Of a stretch of DNA of 64,000 nucleotides, positions 15,333 through 24,377 are shown in pieces. The stretch spans positions 1,984,001-2,048,000 of the forward strand of contig NZ_VFOZ01000001.1 in NCBI RefSeq assembly GCF_006716425.1, in the 5' to 3' direction. The translations under genes and the position numbers were made by a program. Numbering within the stretch: position 1 is the stretch's first letter; each line of letters starts with the position of its first letter. The DNA comes from Actinoallomurus bryophytorum. GTDB taxonomy: Bacteria; Actinomycetota; Actinomycetes; Streptosporangiales; Streptosporangiaceae. A model generated the notes under the pieces. The model saw only the letters and a program-made list of their open reading frames with translations, had not been told where the DNA came from and ran no database searches.

Positions 15333-16129
15333 GCGGTGAGAGATCGGTGCGTACGGCCGGTGAGCGCCGGCCCTACGACCAAGGCCCGGTGCCGGTCCTG
15401 ATGTACCACTCGATCGGCGGGTCCGACCGGCTGGCGGTACGGCCCGAGGCGTTCGCCGACCAGATGGCCTACCTGAAGGACAACGGCTTCACCCCGCTGC
15501 CGTTCTCCGGCCGAGCGCGGCCGGCCGAGCGGCCCGTGGTGATCACCTTCGATGACGGGTACGCCGACTTCCACGAGCACGCGCTGCCGGTGCTGGACCG
15601 CTACGGGTTCGCCGCGACGGTGTTCGTGACCACCGGCTGGCTGCGTGACGCCGGGCCCTGTGCCGCGGGGCGCCCGCTGGGCCGGATGCTCAGCTGGCGG
15701 CAGACCGAGGAGATCGCCGCCACCGGAGTGGAGATCGGCGCGCACAGTCACAGCCACGCCCAGCTCGACCAGCTCGCCGCCCCGGCCCTGGCCGAGGAGC
15801 TGCGCCGCAGCCGCGGGCTGCTCGAGGAGCGGCTCGGACGCCGCATCGCCGCGATGGCCTATCCGTACGGTTACTCCAGTGCCCGGGTGCGCCGTGAGGT
15901 GCGCGCCTGCGGATACACCGCGGCCTGCGCGGTGGCCAACGCCGTGATGGACGACCGCCACGATCCATTCGCCGTGCCACGGCTGACCGTACGCGCGGCC
16001 ACTTCTCTCCACGGATTCGACCGAGCCCTCGACGGCCGGGGGTTCGGCACCGACCACGTGCTGACCAAGGGATACGCGGTCCTGCGCCGGTCCCGGTACG
16101 CGGCACGACGGCTGCGGGGAGTCGCGTGA
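15329..16129 (+). CDS. Polysaccharide deacetylase (CE4)
   Basis: 266 aa. PVLMYHSI opens the NodB fold. TFDDGYADF carries the catalytic Asp and metal Asp. HSHSHAQL supplies the two metal His residues. MAYPYGYSS and the final PRLTVR complete the CE4 motif set. It removes N-acetyl groups from a GlcNAc-containing glycan. No signal peptide is visible, so it may act on cytosolic or lipid-linked intermediates. The GTG at 15329 overlaps the previous stop by four bases. Operon context points to modification of the exported polysaccharide. Confidence 0.92.
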   Translation: MSGERSVRTAGERRPYDQGPVPVLMYHSIGGSDRLAVRPEAFADQMAYLKDNGFTPLPFSGRARPAERPVVITFDDGYADFHEHALPVLDRYGFAATVFVTTGWLRDAGPCAAGRPLGRMLSWRQTEEIAATGVEIGAHSHSHAQLDQLAAPALAEELRRSRGLLEERLGRRIAAMAYPYGYSSARVRREVRACGYTAACAVANAVMDDRHDPFAVPRLTVRAATSLHGFDRALDGRGFGTDHVLTKGYAVLRRSRYAARRLRGVA

Positions 16130-19100
16130 CGCGGCCGCGCGTGCTTGCGCGTTCGCGGGAAGACGCGAAACTGAAGCGCATGATGGCGCTCCGAGGTGAG
16201 CTGTCCAACCCGCTGTTCCGCAACGCGTACGCATTGATGATCAACGGCGGGCTCACCGGCGTCCTGGGGCTCGGCTACTGGCTGCTCGCCGCGCGGATCT
16301 ACGATCCGGCCGAGGTCGGCCGCCAGTCCGCGCAGAACCAGGCGATGATGTTCCTCGGCGGGCTCACCGCGCTGAACTTCATCCTCATCCGGTTCATCCC
16401 GGAGATGGGCCCGCGTACACGGGCGCTGACACTGCGGACCTACCTCGCCGGAGCGCTGGCGGCGGGGACGCTCGCGGTGGGGTTCCTGCTCACGCTGCGG
16501 TGGTGGGGATCACCGTTCGCCCACCTGTCCGGACCGGCCCACGGCGCCTTCTTCGTGCTGGCGGTCGTGTCGTGGAGCCTGTTCACGGCGCAGGACGGCG
16601 TGCTCACCGGGCTGCGCCGCGCCACCTGGGTGCTGGGCAAGAACACCCTGTTCGCCTGCCTCAAGGTCGTGCTGCTGGTGGCGCTGGCCACCGAACTGCC
16701 GGCCGACGGCATCACCGCGTCCTGGGTGCTGGCCGCGGTCGCGCTGCTCCTGCCGGTCGAGCTGCTCGTCCAGAGCCGGCTCATCCCCCGCCACGTCGTG
16801 GAGACCACAAGCGACCGGCCGATCCCCTCCGGCGGGCAGATCGGCCGCTACTTCGCCGGCGACTACACCGGCACGCTCTTCTACTACGCCCTGTGCAACC
16901 TCGTCCCGGTCGTGGTCGCGACCACGCTCTCGGCCAGCGACAACGCGTACTTCTACATGGCCTGGGTGCTCGGCGCCACAGTGGACGTGCTCGCCGTGAA
17001 CATGGGGATGTCACTCACGGTCGAGGGCGCCTTCGACGTCGACGGCCTGGCCGTCGCCTGCCGGTCCGCGATGCGCCGGATGGCCCTGATCCTCGTCCCG
17101 ATCACCGCGGTCATCTTCTTCGGCGCCCAGGCCGGGCTGGCGGTCTTCGGTCCCGGCTACGCCGAGAAGGGCGCACCGCTGCTGCGCCTGCTGGCCCTCG
17201 CCGCACTCCCCAAGGCGCTGATCGAGCTCTACATCGGGGTTCTGCGGGTGCAGCGCCGCACACGGGTGATCGCGTTGCTGCAGGCCGTACGCTTCGCCGC
17301 CGTCCTGGCGTTCGTCCTGATACTGGGCCGCAACTCCGAGATCACCGGGCCCGGATACGCCGTGCTGGCGGTCACCATCGCCATCGCCGCCGTCGTACTC
17401 CCCGGCCTGCTGCGCGCCGCACGCCCGATCCCCATGGACACCGCGCCGGCCGACCTGGGCGAAGCGGCGACGGGCCCGTCGCCGATCGGTTCGTTCGACA
17501 CGGACTCCTCCGTCAGCATCATGCGTGAGGAGCCCTTCGAGCCGGGAGAGCCGCCGGACACCGACCCTCCGGGCCGCCGTCCGGTGGGGGCCGCGCTGGC
17601 CTGGGTCCTGTTCCTGTCCGGGCTCGCGCTGTACTGGCTGCCGCTGCGCAACGTCGACCTGAACCGCATGGACGGGTACGGCCTGGTCTCGGTGCTGCCG
17701 GTCGCCACACTCGTGGGCGGCGGGCTGCTCGTGGTGGCGTTCATGTTCACGCTGTGGCTGCGCCGCCCGTACCGCGCGCTGTTGCTGCTGCAGCTGGTCG
17801 CGATCATCGTGTCGCTGCACGGGCTGGCGCCGGCCCTGGAGCAGTACGCGCGGCCGGAGACGGCGTGGCAGCACAACGGGTTCGTGGAGTACATCACGCG
17901 TACCGGCGGCGCGGACTACGTCCTGGACGCGCGTTTCAGCTGGCCGGGCTTCTTCGCACTGATCGCGTTCGTGACGCGGCTCGCCGGGGTGAACAACCTC
18001 GAACCCCTGCTGCACTGGGCGCCGGTGGCCAGCCAGCTGCTGTACCTCGCGCCGATGTACCTCATCCTGCGGACCATGCGGGCGAACTGGCGCGCGCAGT
18101 GGCTGGCGGCCTGGCTCTTCGCCGCGGCCGACTGGGTGGGCCAGGACTACTTCTCCCCGCAGGGCTTCGGCTACCTGCTGTACCTGCTGTTCATCGGCAT
18201 CCTGCTCAACTGGTTCCGGCCGCAGGCACGGCTCACCGCTTGGGGCACCAGCACCGGCCGGCTCCGCGCGTTCGTCCGCGGCCCGTTCGCCTCCGGCGAG
18301 CGCCCGCCGCCCGTGACGACGGTGGGCGAGCGTACGGTGCTGATGTTCGTCCTGGTCGTGCTCTTCGCGGTCACGACCGCGAGCCACCAGCTGACCCCGT
18401 TCTTGATCCTGTTCGTCTCCGCGGCGCTCGTGCTGGTCAAGCGCAACACCGCGCGCGGCCTGCCGATCCTTCTGGGCGTCATGGTGGCGAGCTGGATCAG
18501 CTTCATGACCACGGCGTACTGGGTCGGGCACGTGAACGACCTGTTCTCGGGTGCCGGCGCGCTGCTGTCCAACCTCACCGGCGGCGTGGCCGGACGGGTC
18601 AGCAAGGGCAGCGAGAGCCTGGCCACGGTCCAGACGGGACGGATCCTGATCGCCGCCACCGTCATGCTCGTCGCCGCGCTCGGCCTGCTCCGCAGGCGGC
18701 TGCGCCGGATCGATGACCGGGTGGCGCTCGTACTCCTGGTGGTGCCGTTCCTCGCGGCGGGCCTGCAGAGTTACGGCGGCGAGATCGCGCTGCGGGTCTA
18801 CCTCTTCGTGATCCCGGGCGCGTGCATCCTGGCGGCGTACCTGTTCTTCCCGACGACGTTCACGGCCCCGCGCCGCACGCTCGCCGTGCTCACCGCGACG
18901 GTCTGCGGGTTGATGATCGCCGGCGGCTTCCTGTTCGTCCGCTTCGGCAACGAGAACTTCGAGCAGGTACGGCCCGGCGACGTGAGCGCGTTCGACGCGA
19001 TGCTGGACCAGAGCCCGAACAACGAGATCAACGTGGTGTGGCTGGCGGACCCCCAGGACGACGCCGGTTACTTCCCGATGATGCCGTGGGGCGCCCGCGA

Positions 19101-19596
19101 CATGGAGCACTTCGACTACACGGCCGTACGCGCGCCGGCGAACCCCGCGGATGTGACGGGCATCGTCAAGGCGCTTCTGGACCGTCCGGGCGGCTACTTC
19201 GTCACCACGCGTGGCAACGAGGCGTACAACCACTACAACTACGGCCTGTCCGCGTCGTACGGCGACCGGATGCGGGCCGCGCTGGCGGCCTCGCCGCAGC
19301 TGCGGCTCGTGACCGCCAACGACGACGCGTCGGTCTACACACTGGCGAACCCCCCGGGTGGCGACGCGCCGCGGGCCACCCGCTATCCGAACTTCGGCAT
19401 CGGGCACACGACGTGGACGCCGATCGGGCTGTGCGCCATTCCGCTGCTGATCGTCGTCCTGGTCGCCCGCGAGGTGCTCCGGGTACGGCTGCGGCCGGGC
19501 GAGACCTGGCGGTTGCAGCCACTGACCGTCTGGTCGACGTTCCTGGTCATCGTCCTCGCCGTCGTCATCGTCGAACGTTTCCTGACATTGGGGTAG
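16126..19596 (+). CDS. Fusion: MOP-family flippase (Wzx-like) plus second polytopic glycan-assembly domain
   Basis: 1,156 aa membrane protein. Residues about 25-435 form a 12-14-helix MATE/Wzx-like flippase (MINGGLTGVLGLGYWLLAARIYDPAEVGRQSAQ; AVFGPGYAEKGAPLLRLLALAALPKAL). A charged cytosolic linker (about 440-485, EEPFEPGEPPDTDPPGRR) leads into a second multi-helix domain to the C-terminus with WVGQDYFSPQGFGYLLYLLF and an extracytoplasmic region near residues 950-1080. The second half resembles GT-C or O-antigen-polymerase-like membrane proteins. The fusion would couple export of lipid-linked repeats to their transfer or polymerisation. The start GTG (16126) overlaps the deacetylase stop. Confidence 0.85.
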   Translation: MTRPRVLARSREDAKLKRMMALRGELSNPLFRNAYALMINGGLTGVLGLGYWLLAARIYDPAEVGRQSAQNQAMMFLGGLTALNFILIRFIPEMGPRTRALTLRTYLAGALAAGTLAVGFLLTLRWWGSPFAHLSGPAHGAFFVLAVVSWSLFTAQDGVLTGLRRATWVLGKNTLFACLKVVLLVALATELPADGITASWVLAAVALLLPVELLVQSRLIPRHVVETTSDRPIPSGGQIGRYFAGDYTGTLFYYALCNLVPVVVATTLSASDNAYFYMAWVLGATVDVLAVNMGMSLTVEGAFDVDGLAVACRSAMRRMALILVPITAVIFFGAQAGLAVFGPGYAEKGAPLLRLLALAALPKALIELYIGVLRVQRRTRVIALLQAVRFAAVLAFVLILGRNSEITGPGYAVLAVTIAIAAVVLPGLLRAARPIPMDTAPADLGEAATGPSPIGSFDTDSSVSIMREEPFEPGEPPDTDPPGRRPVGAALAWVLFLSGLALYWLPLRNVDLNRMDGYGLVSVLPVATLVGGGLLVVAFMFTLWLRRPYRALLLLQLVAIIVSLHGLAPALEQYARPETAWQHNGFVEYITRTGGADYVLDARFSWPGFFALIAFVTRLAGVNNLEPLLHWAPVASQLLYLAPMYLILRTMRANWRAQWLAAWLFAAADWVGQDYFSPQGFGYLLYLLFIGILLNWFRPQARLTAWGTSTGRLRAFVRGPFASGERPPPVTTVGERTVLMFVLVVLFAVTTASHQLTPFLILFVSAALVLVKRNTARGLPILLGVMVASWISFMTTAYWVGHVNDLFSGAGALLSNLTGGVAGRVSKGSESLATVQTGRILIAATVMLVAALGLLRRRLRRIDDRVALVLLVVPFLAAGLQSYGGEIALRVYLFVIPGACILAAYLFFPTTFTAPRRTLAVLTATVCGLMIAGGFLFVRFGNENFEQVRPGDVSAFDAMLDQSPNNEINVVWLADPQDDAGYFPMMPWGARDMEHFDYTAVRAPANPADVTGIVKALLDRPGGYFVTTRGNEAYNHYNYGLSASYGDRMRAALAASPQLRLVTANDDASVYTLANPPGGDAPRATRYPNFGIGHTTWTPIGLCAIPLLIVVLVAREVLRVRLRPGETWRLQPLTVWSTFLVIVLAVVIVERFLTLG

Positions 19597-19598
19597 TG

Positions 19599-19988
19599 AT
19601 GCGTGCCCTTCTGCTGCTCGGCACTCTCGTCCTCGCGGGCCTGACCGGCGCCGCCCTGACGCTGGCCGGCGTCGAGTCCCCGGCGACCGGGTCACTGACC
19701 CTGCTGTTCGTGCTGTTCACACCGGCGCTGGGCGTGGCCATGCTCATGACCGGCCTGGACCTTCTGGCCCGTGCGATCGTGGCCGGAGCGGCCTCGGTGG
19801 CGCTGGCGGCCTCGGTCGCCGAGGTCATGCTCGTCACGTCTAGCTGGTCCCCCCGTGGCGGTCTCATCGCCATCATGATCGCCTGCGTGGGACTCGCAAT
19901 CGCCGCTCTCGTCCTTCGCCCCCGCCCGCCTGCGGCGGACGACGAGACGATCCCGATCCCGGTCGTCGGAGACGGCCGGGCCGGCTGA
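19599..19988 (+). CDS. Small integral membrane protein of the exopolysaccharide operon
   Basis: 129 aa with four hydrophobic segments (ALLLLGTLVLAGLTGAALTLA; LTLLFVLFTPALGVAMLMTG; AIVAGAASVALAASVAEVML; GLIAIMIACVGLAIAALVL) and a short acidic tail. It starts two bases after the fusion-protein stop. A GTG at 19596 overlaps that stop and is an alternative start in keeping with the coupling seen at the earlier junctions. It ends five bases from the stop of the convergent thiamine-diphosphate enzyme. No family recognised; probably an accessory of the export machine. Confidence 0.75.
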   Translation: MRALLLLGTLVLAGLTGAALTLAGVESPATGSLTLLFVLFTPALGVAMLMTGLDLLARAIVAGAASVALAASVAEVMLVTSSWSPRGGLIAIMIACVGLAIAALVLRPRPPAADDETIPIPVVGDGRAG

Positions 19989-19993
19989 CGGCG

Positions 19994-21541
19994 TCAGGAC
20001 AGGACGGCCTCGATCAGATGCGGCCCGGGCTCGGCGACGGCCCGGGCGAACTCCCGCGCGAGCTCCTCGGCCGTCGTGGCGCGGGCGGCCGGCACGCCGA
20101 GCCCCTCGGAGATCCTGACGAAGTCCAGGTCGGGTTCTGACAGGTCGAAGAGCCGGCCCGCACGGGACCCGGACGTACGCGCGCCCACGTTCTCCAGCTC
20201 CCACCGCAGGACCGCGTAGGCGCGGTTGTTGAGCAGCACCGTCGTCACGTCGAGGCTCTCCCGCGCCTGGGTCCACAGGGCCTGGATCGTGTACATGGCG
20301 GCGCCGTCGGCCTGGAGGCCGACCACCGGACGGTCCGGCGCGCCGATGGCCGCCCCGACCGCCACGGGCAGGCCCTGCCCGATGGCACCGCCGGTGAGCG
20401 TGAGCAGGTCGTGGCGTGGAGCGGCCGCGAGAACCCCCTGGAGGTTGAAGAATCCGGACGTCATCGACTCGTCGGAGACGATCGCGCCCTCCGGCAGGAG
20501 TGCCCCGATGACCTCGGCCCAGTTCCGGCCGGTCAGCCGCCCGGACGGGAGCTCACGTCCGGCCGTCTCCGTCAGCGCGGGGCCGCCCCGGGGAGCCACG
20601 ATCTCGGCGAGCGCCTCCAGCGCCGCGACGACGTCGTTCGCGGTGTCCGCGAGTACGTGCGTCTCGGCGTTCTCCGGTGCCTGCTCGCTCCGGATGCCGG
20701 GATAGGCGAAGAACGAGACGGGCGCCTTCGCACCGGCCAGGACCAGGTGGGAGATGCCGGCGAGCTGCCGGACCGCCTTCTCGTTCGCGTAGGCGAGCCG
20801 TTCGAAGGCGGGCAGACCGGCACCGGCCTCCAGGCGCGCGGGCCAGGTCTCAAGGAGCACCCGTACGCCGGTGGCGGCGGTGATCCTGCCGACGGCGCGC
20901 AGACCCGCCTCGTGACAGGCGGCGCCACCGATGAGGAGCAGGGCGGGTTCGCCGCCGCGCAGGACCGAGGCGATCTCGGCCACCGTCGCGTCGCCGACCG
21001 GCGAGGGGGACGAGAGCGGCACCGGCTCCGCGACCCGTCCCCCTTCGTTCCAGGAGACATCGGCGGGCAGGATGAGCGTCGCGACCCGGCCGGGCGGATC
21101 CTGTGCCGCGGCCGTCGCCGCGGCCGCGTCGGCCCCGGCACCGGCGGAGCTCTGGGAGCACCGGACCCAACCGCGGAGCGTGCCGGCGATGGACCGGATG
21201 TCAGTGTTCAGGGGCGTGTCGTACCGCTGGTGGTAGGTCGCGTGATCACCGACCAGGTCGACGACCGGAGTGGCCGCCCGCCGCGCGTTGTGCAGGTTCG
21301 CGTACCCGTTCGCCAGCCCCGGCCCGAGATGCAGCAGAGCCACCGCGGGCTTCCCGGCTACGCGCGCGTAGCCGTCGGCGGCCCCCGTCACCACGCCTTC
21401 GAACAGCCCGAGCACGCCCCGCATCCGCGGAACCGTGTCCAGCGCGGCGACGAAGTGCATCTCCGATGTCCCTGGGTTCGCGAAACAGACCTCTACCCCG
21501 CTGTCGAGCAAGGTTTGCATAACAGACTGCGCACCGTTCAT
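19994..21541 (-). CDS. Thiamine-diphosphate-dependent enzyme, acetolactate-synthase-like
   Basis: 515 aa. The PYR domain has ANPGTSEMHF and the catalytic Glu48 in GLFEGVVTGAADGYAR, and LHLGPGLANG is typical of this group. The PP domain (about 380-490) has ADGAAMYTIQALWTQ ... VLLNN, the cofactor motif. The central domain is short and shows no FAD-type features. Such stand-alone proteins are often called acetolactate synthase large subunit but more likely decarboxylate or carboligate another 2-oxoacid (benzoylformate-decarboxylase/MdlC-like). No small subunit or ilvC is near. Substrate uncertain. Confidence 0.88.
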   Translation of the reverse strand: MNGAQSVMQTLLDSGVEVCFANPGTSEMHFVAALDTVPRMRGVLGLFEGVVTGAADGYARVAGKPAVALLHLGPGLANGYANLHNARRAATPVVDLVGDHATYHQRYDTPLNTDIRSIAGTLRGWVRCSQSSAGAGADAAAATAAAQDPPGRVATLILPADVSWNEGGRVAEPVPLSSPSPVGDATVAEIASVLRGGEPALLLIGGAACHEAGLRAVGRITAATGVRVLLETWPARLEAGAGLPAFERLAYANEKAVRQLAGISHLVLAGAKAPVSFFAYPGIRSEQAPENAETHVLADTANDVVAALEALAEIVAPRGGPALTETAGRELPSGRLTGRNWAEVIGALLPEGAIVSDESMTSGFFNLQGVLAAAPRHDLLTLTGGAIGQGLPVAVGAAIGAPDRPVVGLQADGAAMYTIQALWTQARESLDVTTVLLNNRAYAVLRWELENVGARTSGSRAGRLFDLSEPDLDFVRISEGLGVPAARATTAEELAREFARAVAEPGPHLIEAVLS

Positions 21542-22462
21542 TGCTCTCGAATCCCCCGATCAGGTCTGTACGAGGCCCCGTGAAATCAGGATGCAACCCG
21601 CCGACCAGGCACTTCAAGCGAGACCCCCCAGAACGACGCCTCGGCCTGCAAGCCACGCCGGCACGCCGGCGCCCGCGAACGGTTGGTGCTCCGTGAGCTG
21701 GTGCGGGTGCTGACGGCGGGCTTGTCCCGCCGCCGCCCTTCCCGCCCTCCGTCGCGCTGTGGTCGAGGTCCATCTGCGGTGTGGTCGGGGTGGTCTCGCC
21801 GCCGGCGGCGGGTCGGTGGCGGTGGATCGGTGGCGGTGGGTGGTGCGGCTACGCGGGTGGGTGGTGCGGCGTCCGGGGGGGGGGCGGTGCCCCAATCACT
21901 ATTGCCAGTGGTGCGAGTGGGGCTGAACGTGCCTGAGGGCTGCGGGCGGCAGGTGGTGCCAGCGGTACTTGCGGTGCTGACACAAGGCCGCATGCCCGGC
22001 AGGTCGTCCAGCACGACCCGTACAGTCTTCTGCCCCAATCGCACAGCTCCTCTATCCCGATCTCGCGTTAGGCGGCCAGATCGGCGGGCGCCCAGCACCA
22101 CCTGCTCCACTGTCCGGGTACCCATTCGCATTACGGCGGGCTGACCCGCCCGACGCCCTCGGGCGTCACTGACGCTCATGTCGCCCGTATCACCCATAAC
22201 CCGCAGAACCGGCCCTAGGTGGACATGGCAGGTGGCGGTTCCCTGCATGGGATCCCCGCGCCACCCGACCCCAACGGGCCCTCCTCCGGCGCCACACCGC
22301 AGCCAGAAGAGCCGGTGCCTATCCCCCGACATTTCCCCGAAAGGCCATTATCGCGACTACGGCTTATCTAAGCCCCATGATTCCCATACCACCCATACCG
22401 GTCATTGCACACTAGCTCATACAATAAAAGCCGAGATCTCCCATTTCAGGAATTCGCTGCTC
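21542..22462. other. Intergenic region with G-rich tract, no gene I can support
   Basis: About 0.9 kb. Between about 21760 and 21900 it is a G-rich low-complexity run (repeated GGTGG, GGCGGTGG) ending in ten consecutive Gs at 21875-21884, able to form G-quadruplex on the plus strand. Reading frames exist on both strands, but all have simple-sequence composition. The last 150 bases before 22460 turn AT-rich and lead into the promoter of the first array gene. Confidence 0.5.
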
Positions 22463-22601
22463 TTTGTTGTCATCTTACCTTGTGATTATCTTGCCGAGAA
22501 AGGGCCGGGGAATGCTAGAAAGCACGGCACCCTTCCTGGACATTCGGGGAGTGCCGGTTCGTGAGGGCCATCGGGCCATTTCGACACAAAAGGAGACCGA
22601 C
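22463..22601 (+). promoter_or_regulatory. Array promoter/leader module 1
   Basis: Upstream box TTTGTTGTCATCTTACC (22463-22479), 11 bases, TTGCCG (22491-22496), 17 bases, GCTAGA (22514-22519). A leader hairpin CGGCAC (22525-22530)/GTGCCG (22551-22556) follows, then the conserved GAGGGCCATCG..CCATTTCGA block and AAGGAGACCGAC before the GTG. The same order and spacing recur upstream of array genes 3, 4, 5 and 6. Confidence 0.6.
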
Positions 22602-22907
22602 GTGCTGAAGAAGACGTGTGCCACCGGCGGACTGCTCCTCGCCGCCGCCGCAGGCGCTCTGTTCACAAGCTCGCCCGTGTCCGCGCAGGTTCCGACGTGG
22701 GGCGGCGGTTGCTGCGGCTCCCACAGCTCCTTCCGTAACTACTCGCGGCACCACAACCGCAACTGGAACGGAAACGAGAACTCGAACCTGAACCACATCA
22801 GGCTGCACCTCAACAACCGCAACAACAACATCGCCGTCGCCCGTACGGGTCGCGGCGAGGACGGCCTCGGCATCGGCGGTCTGGGCCTCGGCGGCGACGA
22901 CGACTGA
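22602..22907 (+). CDS. Small secreted array protein 1 (type A)
   Basis: 101 aa. A Sec signal peptide (MLKKTCATGGLLLAAAAGALFTSSPVSA, cut after VSA) precedes a mature chain of about 73 residues: WGGGCCGSHSSF, a basic/aromatic stretch ending NWNGNE, then NHIRLHLNNRNNNIAVAR and an acidic Gly-rich tail. The adjacent cysteines may pair with each other or between molecules. The alternating I-L-L / I-V pattern in the Asn-rich core predicts a beta-strand pair. GTG start with AAGGAG eight bases upstream. I do not recognise the family. Likely an abundant exported surface or extracellular protein; function unknown. Confidence 0.8.
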   Translation: MLKKTCATGGLLLAAAAGALFTSSPVSAQVPTWGGGCCGSHSSFRNYSRHHNRNWNGNENSNLNHIRLHLNNRNNNIAVARTGRGEDGLGIGGLGLGGDDD

Positions 22908-23016
22908 TCACAGCTACACCACGATGGTGGACGCCACCGCGACCCGGTCGCGTCCCCGACTCTCCGCAAGGAACGGCCGGATGAGCCGCTGAGTCGCCAA
23001 GCCGCCCGTTCACCGC

Positions 23017-23044
23017 GGGCGCCGGGGTGACGACTCCGGCGCCC
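23017..23044 (+). terminator. Array hairpin after gene 1
   Basis: GGGCGCCGG (23017-23025) pairs with CCGGCGCCC (23036-23044). It lies between gene 1 and gene 2, and gene 2 starts 57 bases further on with no promoter module, so read-through would be needed to express gene 2 from promoter 1. Confidence 0.65.
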
Positions 23045-23101
23045 CTCGCTCGCTACCGCGAGCACCACAAAAAGGCCGAATTCGGCAATTAGGAGGCAGA
23101 C

Positions 23102-23518
23102 GTGCTCAAAAAGACGAGCGCCTCTATCGGGTTGGTCATCGCAGCCGCCGCCGCTGCCCCGCTCACGAGCTCACCCGCGTACGCCCACGCGAACCAGCTA
23201 CGGGGCTGGCACGGTCACCACCACTACAGCAGTCACCGCTCGCATCACCGGAACCACAACTGGAACGGGAACCGGCACCACGGGCGGATCTTCATCCGGA
23301 TCTACATCTACAACAAGAACAACAACCACGCGGTCGCCATCGCACGCCCAGAGCGCCGAGAGGCTCGCCCCACATCGTTCCTGGGGGAAGACGGTCCGTT
23401 CCTCGGAGGCACCGGCGGCGCAGGCCTGACCCAGCAAGGCGTGGCGCGCACCAATCGAGGCGTTCCCGCCACGGGAACCATCGGCGCGGGAACCACCGGC
23501 ACGGTCCCGGTGGCTTGA
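23102..23518 (+). CDS. Small secreted array protein 2 (type B, His/Asn-rich)
   Basis: 138 aa. The signal peptide ends ...TSSPAYA. The mature chain opens with a His cluster (WHGHHHYSSHRSHHRNHNWNG), then NRHHGRIFIRIYIYNKNNN, a strongly alternating strand-forming segment, and a Gly/Thr-rich tail. The type-B core shares NWNGN and the NN/N spacing with type A, so the two are diverged relatives. The His cluster could bind transition metals (inference). GTG start with TTAGGAGG upstream. CCGAATTCGG, a perfect palindrome, lies just before the ribosome site. It follows gene 1 and its hairpin with no promoter module of its own. Confidence 0.8.
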   Translation: MLKKTSASIGLVIAAAAAAPLTSSPAYAHANQLRGWHGHHHYSSHRSHHRNHNWNGNRHHGRIFIRIYIYNKNNNHAVAIARPERREARPTSFLGEDGPFLGGTGGAGLTQQGVARTNRGVPATGTIGAGTTGTVPVA

Positions 23519-23628
23519 TCCGGGCCACGCCCCAGGGGCGGCCGAAGCCGCAAGCCGGCAATCGAAGGAAACGACTCTTTCAGGGACGGCCGTCCAGGCC
23601 GCCGAGTCGCAGGCCCGCCCCGCATATC

Positions 23629-23656
23629 GGGCGCCGGGGTAAATACTCCGGCGCCC
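23629..23656 (+). terminator. Array hairpin after gene 2
   Basis: GGGCGCCGG (23629-23637) pairs with CCGGCGCCC (23648-23656), followed by TCATATTTAAT. Same fold as after gene 1. Confidence 0.7.
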
Positions 23657-23680
23657 TCATATTTAATGATACGTAGGCTC

Positions 23681-23817
23681 TTTGTGGTCATCTTACCTGG
23701 CGATTATCTTGCCAGGAAAGCACCAGGGAATGCTAGAAAGTGCGGCGCTTCGGATTAGAGCGTAGCGCCGGGTTCGTGAGAGCCATCGCGCCATTCCGAC
23801 AAAGAAGGAGACCGACC
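23681..23817 (+). promoter_or_regulatory. Array promoter/leader module 3
   Basis: Box TTTGTGGTCATCTTACC (23681-23697), 11 bases, TTGCCA (23709-23714), 17 bases, GCTAGA (23732-23737). Leader hairpin CGGCGCT (23743-23749)/AGCGCCG (23764-23770). The conserved GAGAGCCATCGCGCCATTCC block and AAGGAGACCGACC precede the GTG. Confidence 0.6.
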
Positions 23818-24099
23818 GTGCTGAAGAAGACGGCCGTCACTGGTGGCCTGCTGATCGCCGCAGCCGCCGGTGCCCTAGTGACCACCTGCTCACCCGCGTT
23901 CGCCGCACCCACCCACCTGGTCTCGGACCACACCAGAAACTGGAATGGGAGCGAGAACGAGAGCTACAACCACATCCGGCTCCACCTCCGTAACCGCAAC
24001 AACAACATCGCGGTCGCGCGTACGCCGCAGCGTCGGCGCGACTTCATCCAGACACCGGTGATTACGCCGCCGGTGCTTACGCCGCCGGTCGTCGGCTGA
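23818..24099 (+). CDS. Small secreted array protein 3 (type A)
   Basis: 93 aa. Signal peptide MLKKTAVTGGLLIAAAAGALVTTCSPAFA, then a short mature chain with NWNGSENESYNHIRLHLRN, RNNNIAVAR and a basic then Pro/Val/Thr tail (TPPVLTPPVV). It lacks the WGGGCC segment of the other type-A members; its only cysteine is in the signal peptide. GTG start, own promoter module, own terminator, so a monocistronic unit. Confidence 0.78.
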   Translation: MLKKTAVTGGLLIAAAAGALVTTCSPAFAAPTHLVSDHTRNWNGSENESYNHIRLHLRNRNNNIAVARTPQRRRDFIQTPVITPPVLTPPVVG

Positions 24100-24189
24100 C
24101 ACATTCGTCCTGCCGGAACGGACGCCTCCGTCCTGACCACCGAAATACCTGTCCGGTGGCCGCGATAACAGGCGGTTATTCGAACAGCC

Positions 24190-24217
24190 GGGCGCCGGAG
24201 CACACACTCCGGCGCCC
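24190..24217 (+). terminator. Array hairpin after gene 3
   Basis: GGGCGCCGGAG (24190-24200), loop CACACA, CTCCGGCGCCC (24207-24217): perfect 11-bp stem followed by TTAAATTTT. A good intrinsic terminator. Confidence 0.8.
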
Positions 24218-24239
24218 TTAAATTTTCCAGCCAGGCGCT

Positions 24240-24377
24240 TTTGTTGCCACGTTACCCGTTACGTATGTTGACGCGATGACACGAGGGAACATTACAGAAC
24301 GAGGCGTTCTCGGAAAGAACGAGAGTGCCCGTTCGTGAGAGCCATCGCGCCATTCCGAATCATGAAGGAGACCTATC
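24240..24377 (+). promoter_or_regulatory. Array promoter/leader module 4
   Basis: Box TTTGTTGCCACGTTACC (24240-24256), 11 bases, TTGACG (24268-24273), 17 bases, ATTACA (24291-24296). Leader hairpin CGTTCT (24305-24310)/AGAACG (24316-24321). The conserved GAGAGCCATCGCGCCATTCC block and AAGGAGACC precede the GTG at 24378. This is the closest of the modules to a vegetative consensus. Confidence 0.62.

Noticed and set aside
17011-19695. 894-codon minus-strand frame
   Set aside because: Shadow of the flippase fusion. Arg/Gln/His-rich, no membrane segments or motifs.
19994-21541. ilvB of branched-chain amino acid synthesis
   Set aside because: No ilvN or ilvC nearby and the sequence is shorter than IlvB with a reduced middle domain, so no symbol is given.
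21586-22332. 248-codon minus-strand frame upstream of the small-protein array
   Set aside because: Low-complexity Pro/Arg/Thr sequence through the G-rich tract, no conserved motif, and no supporting start site.
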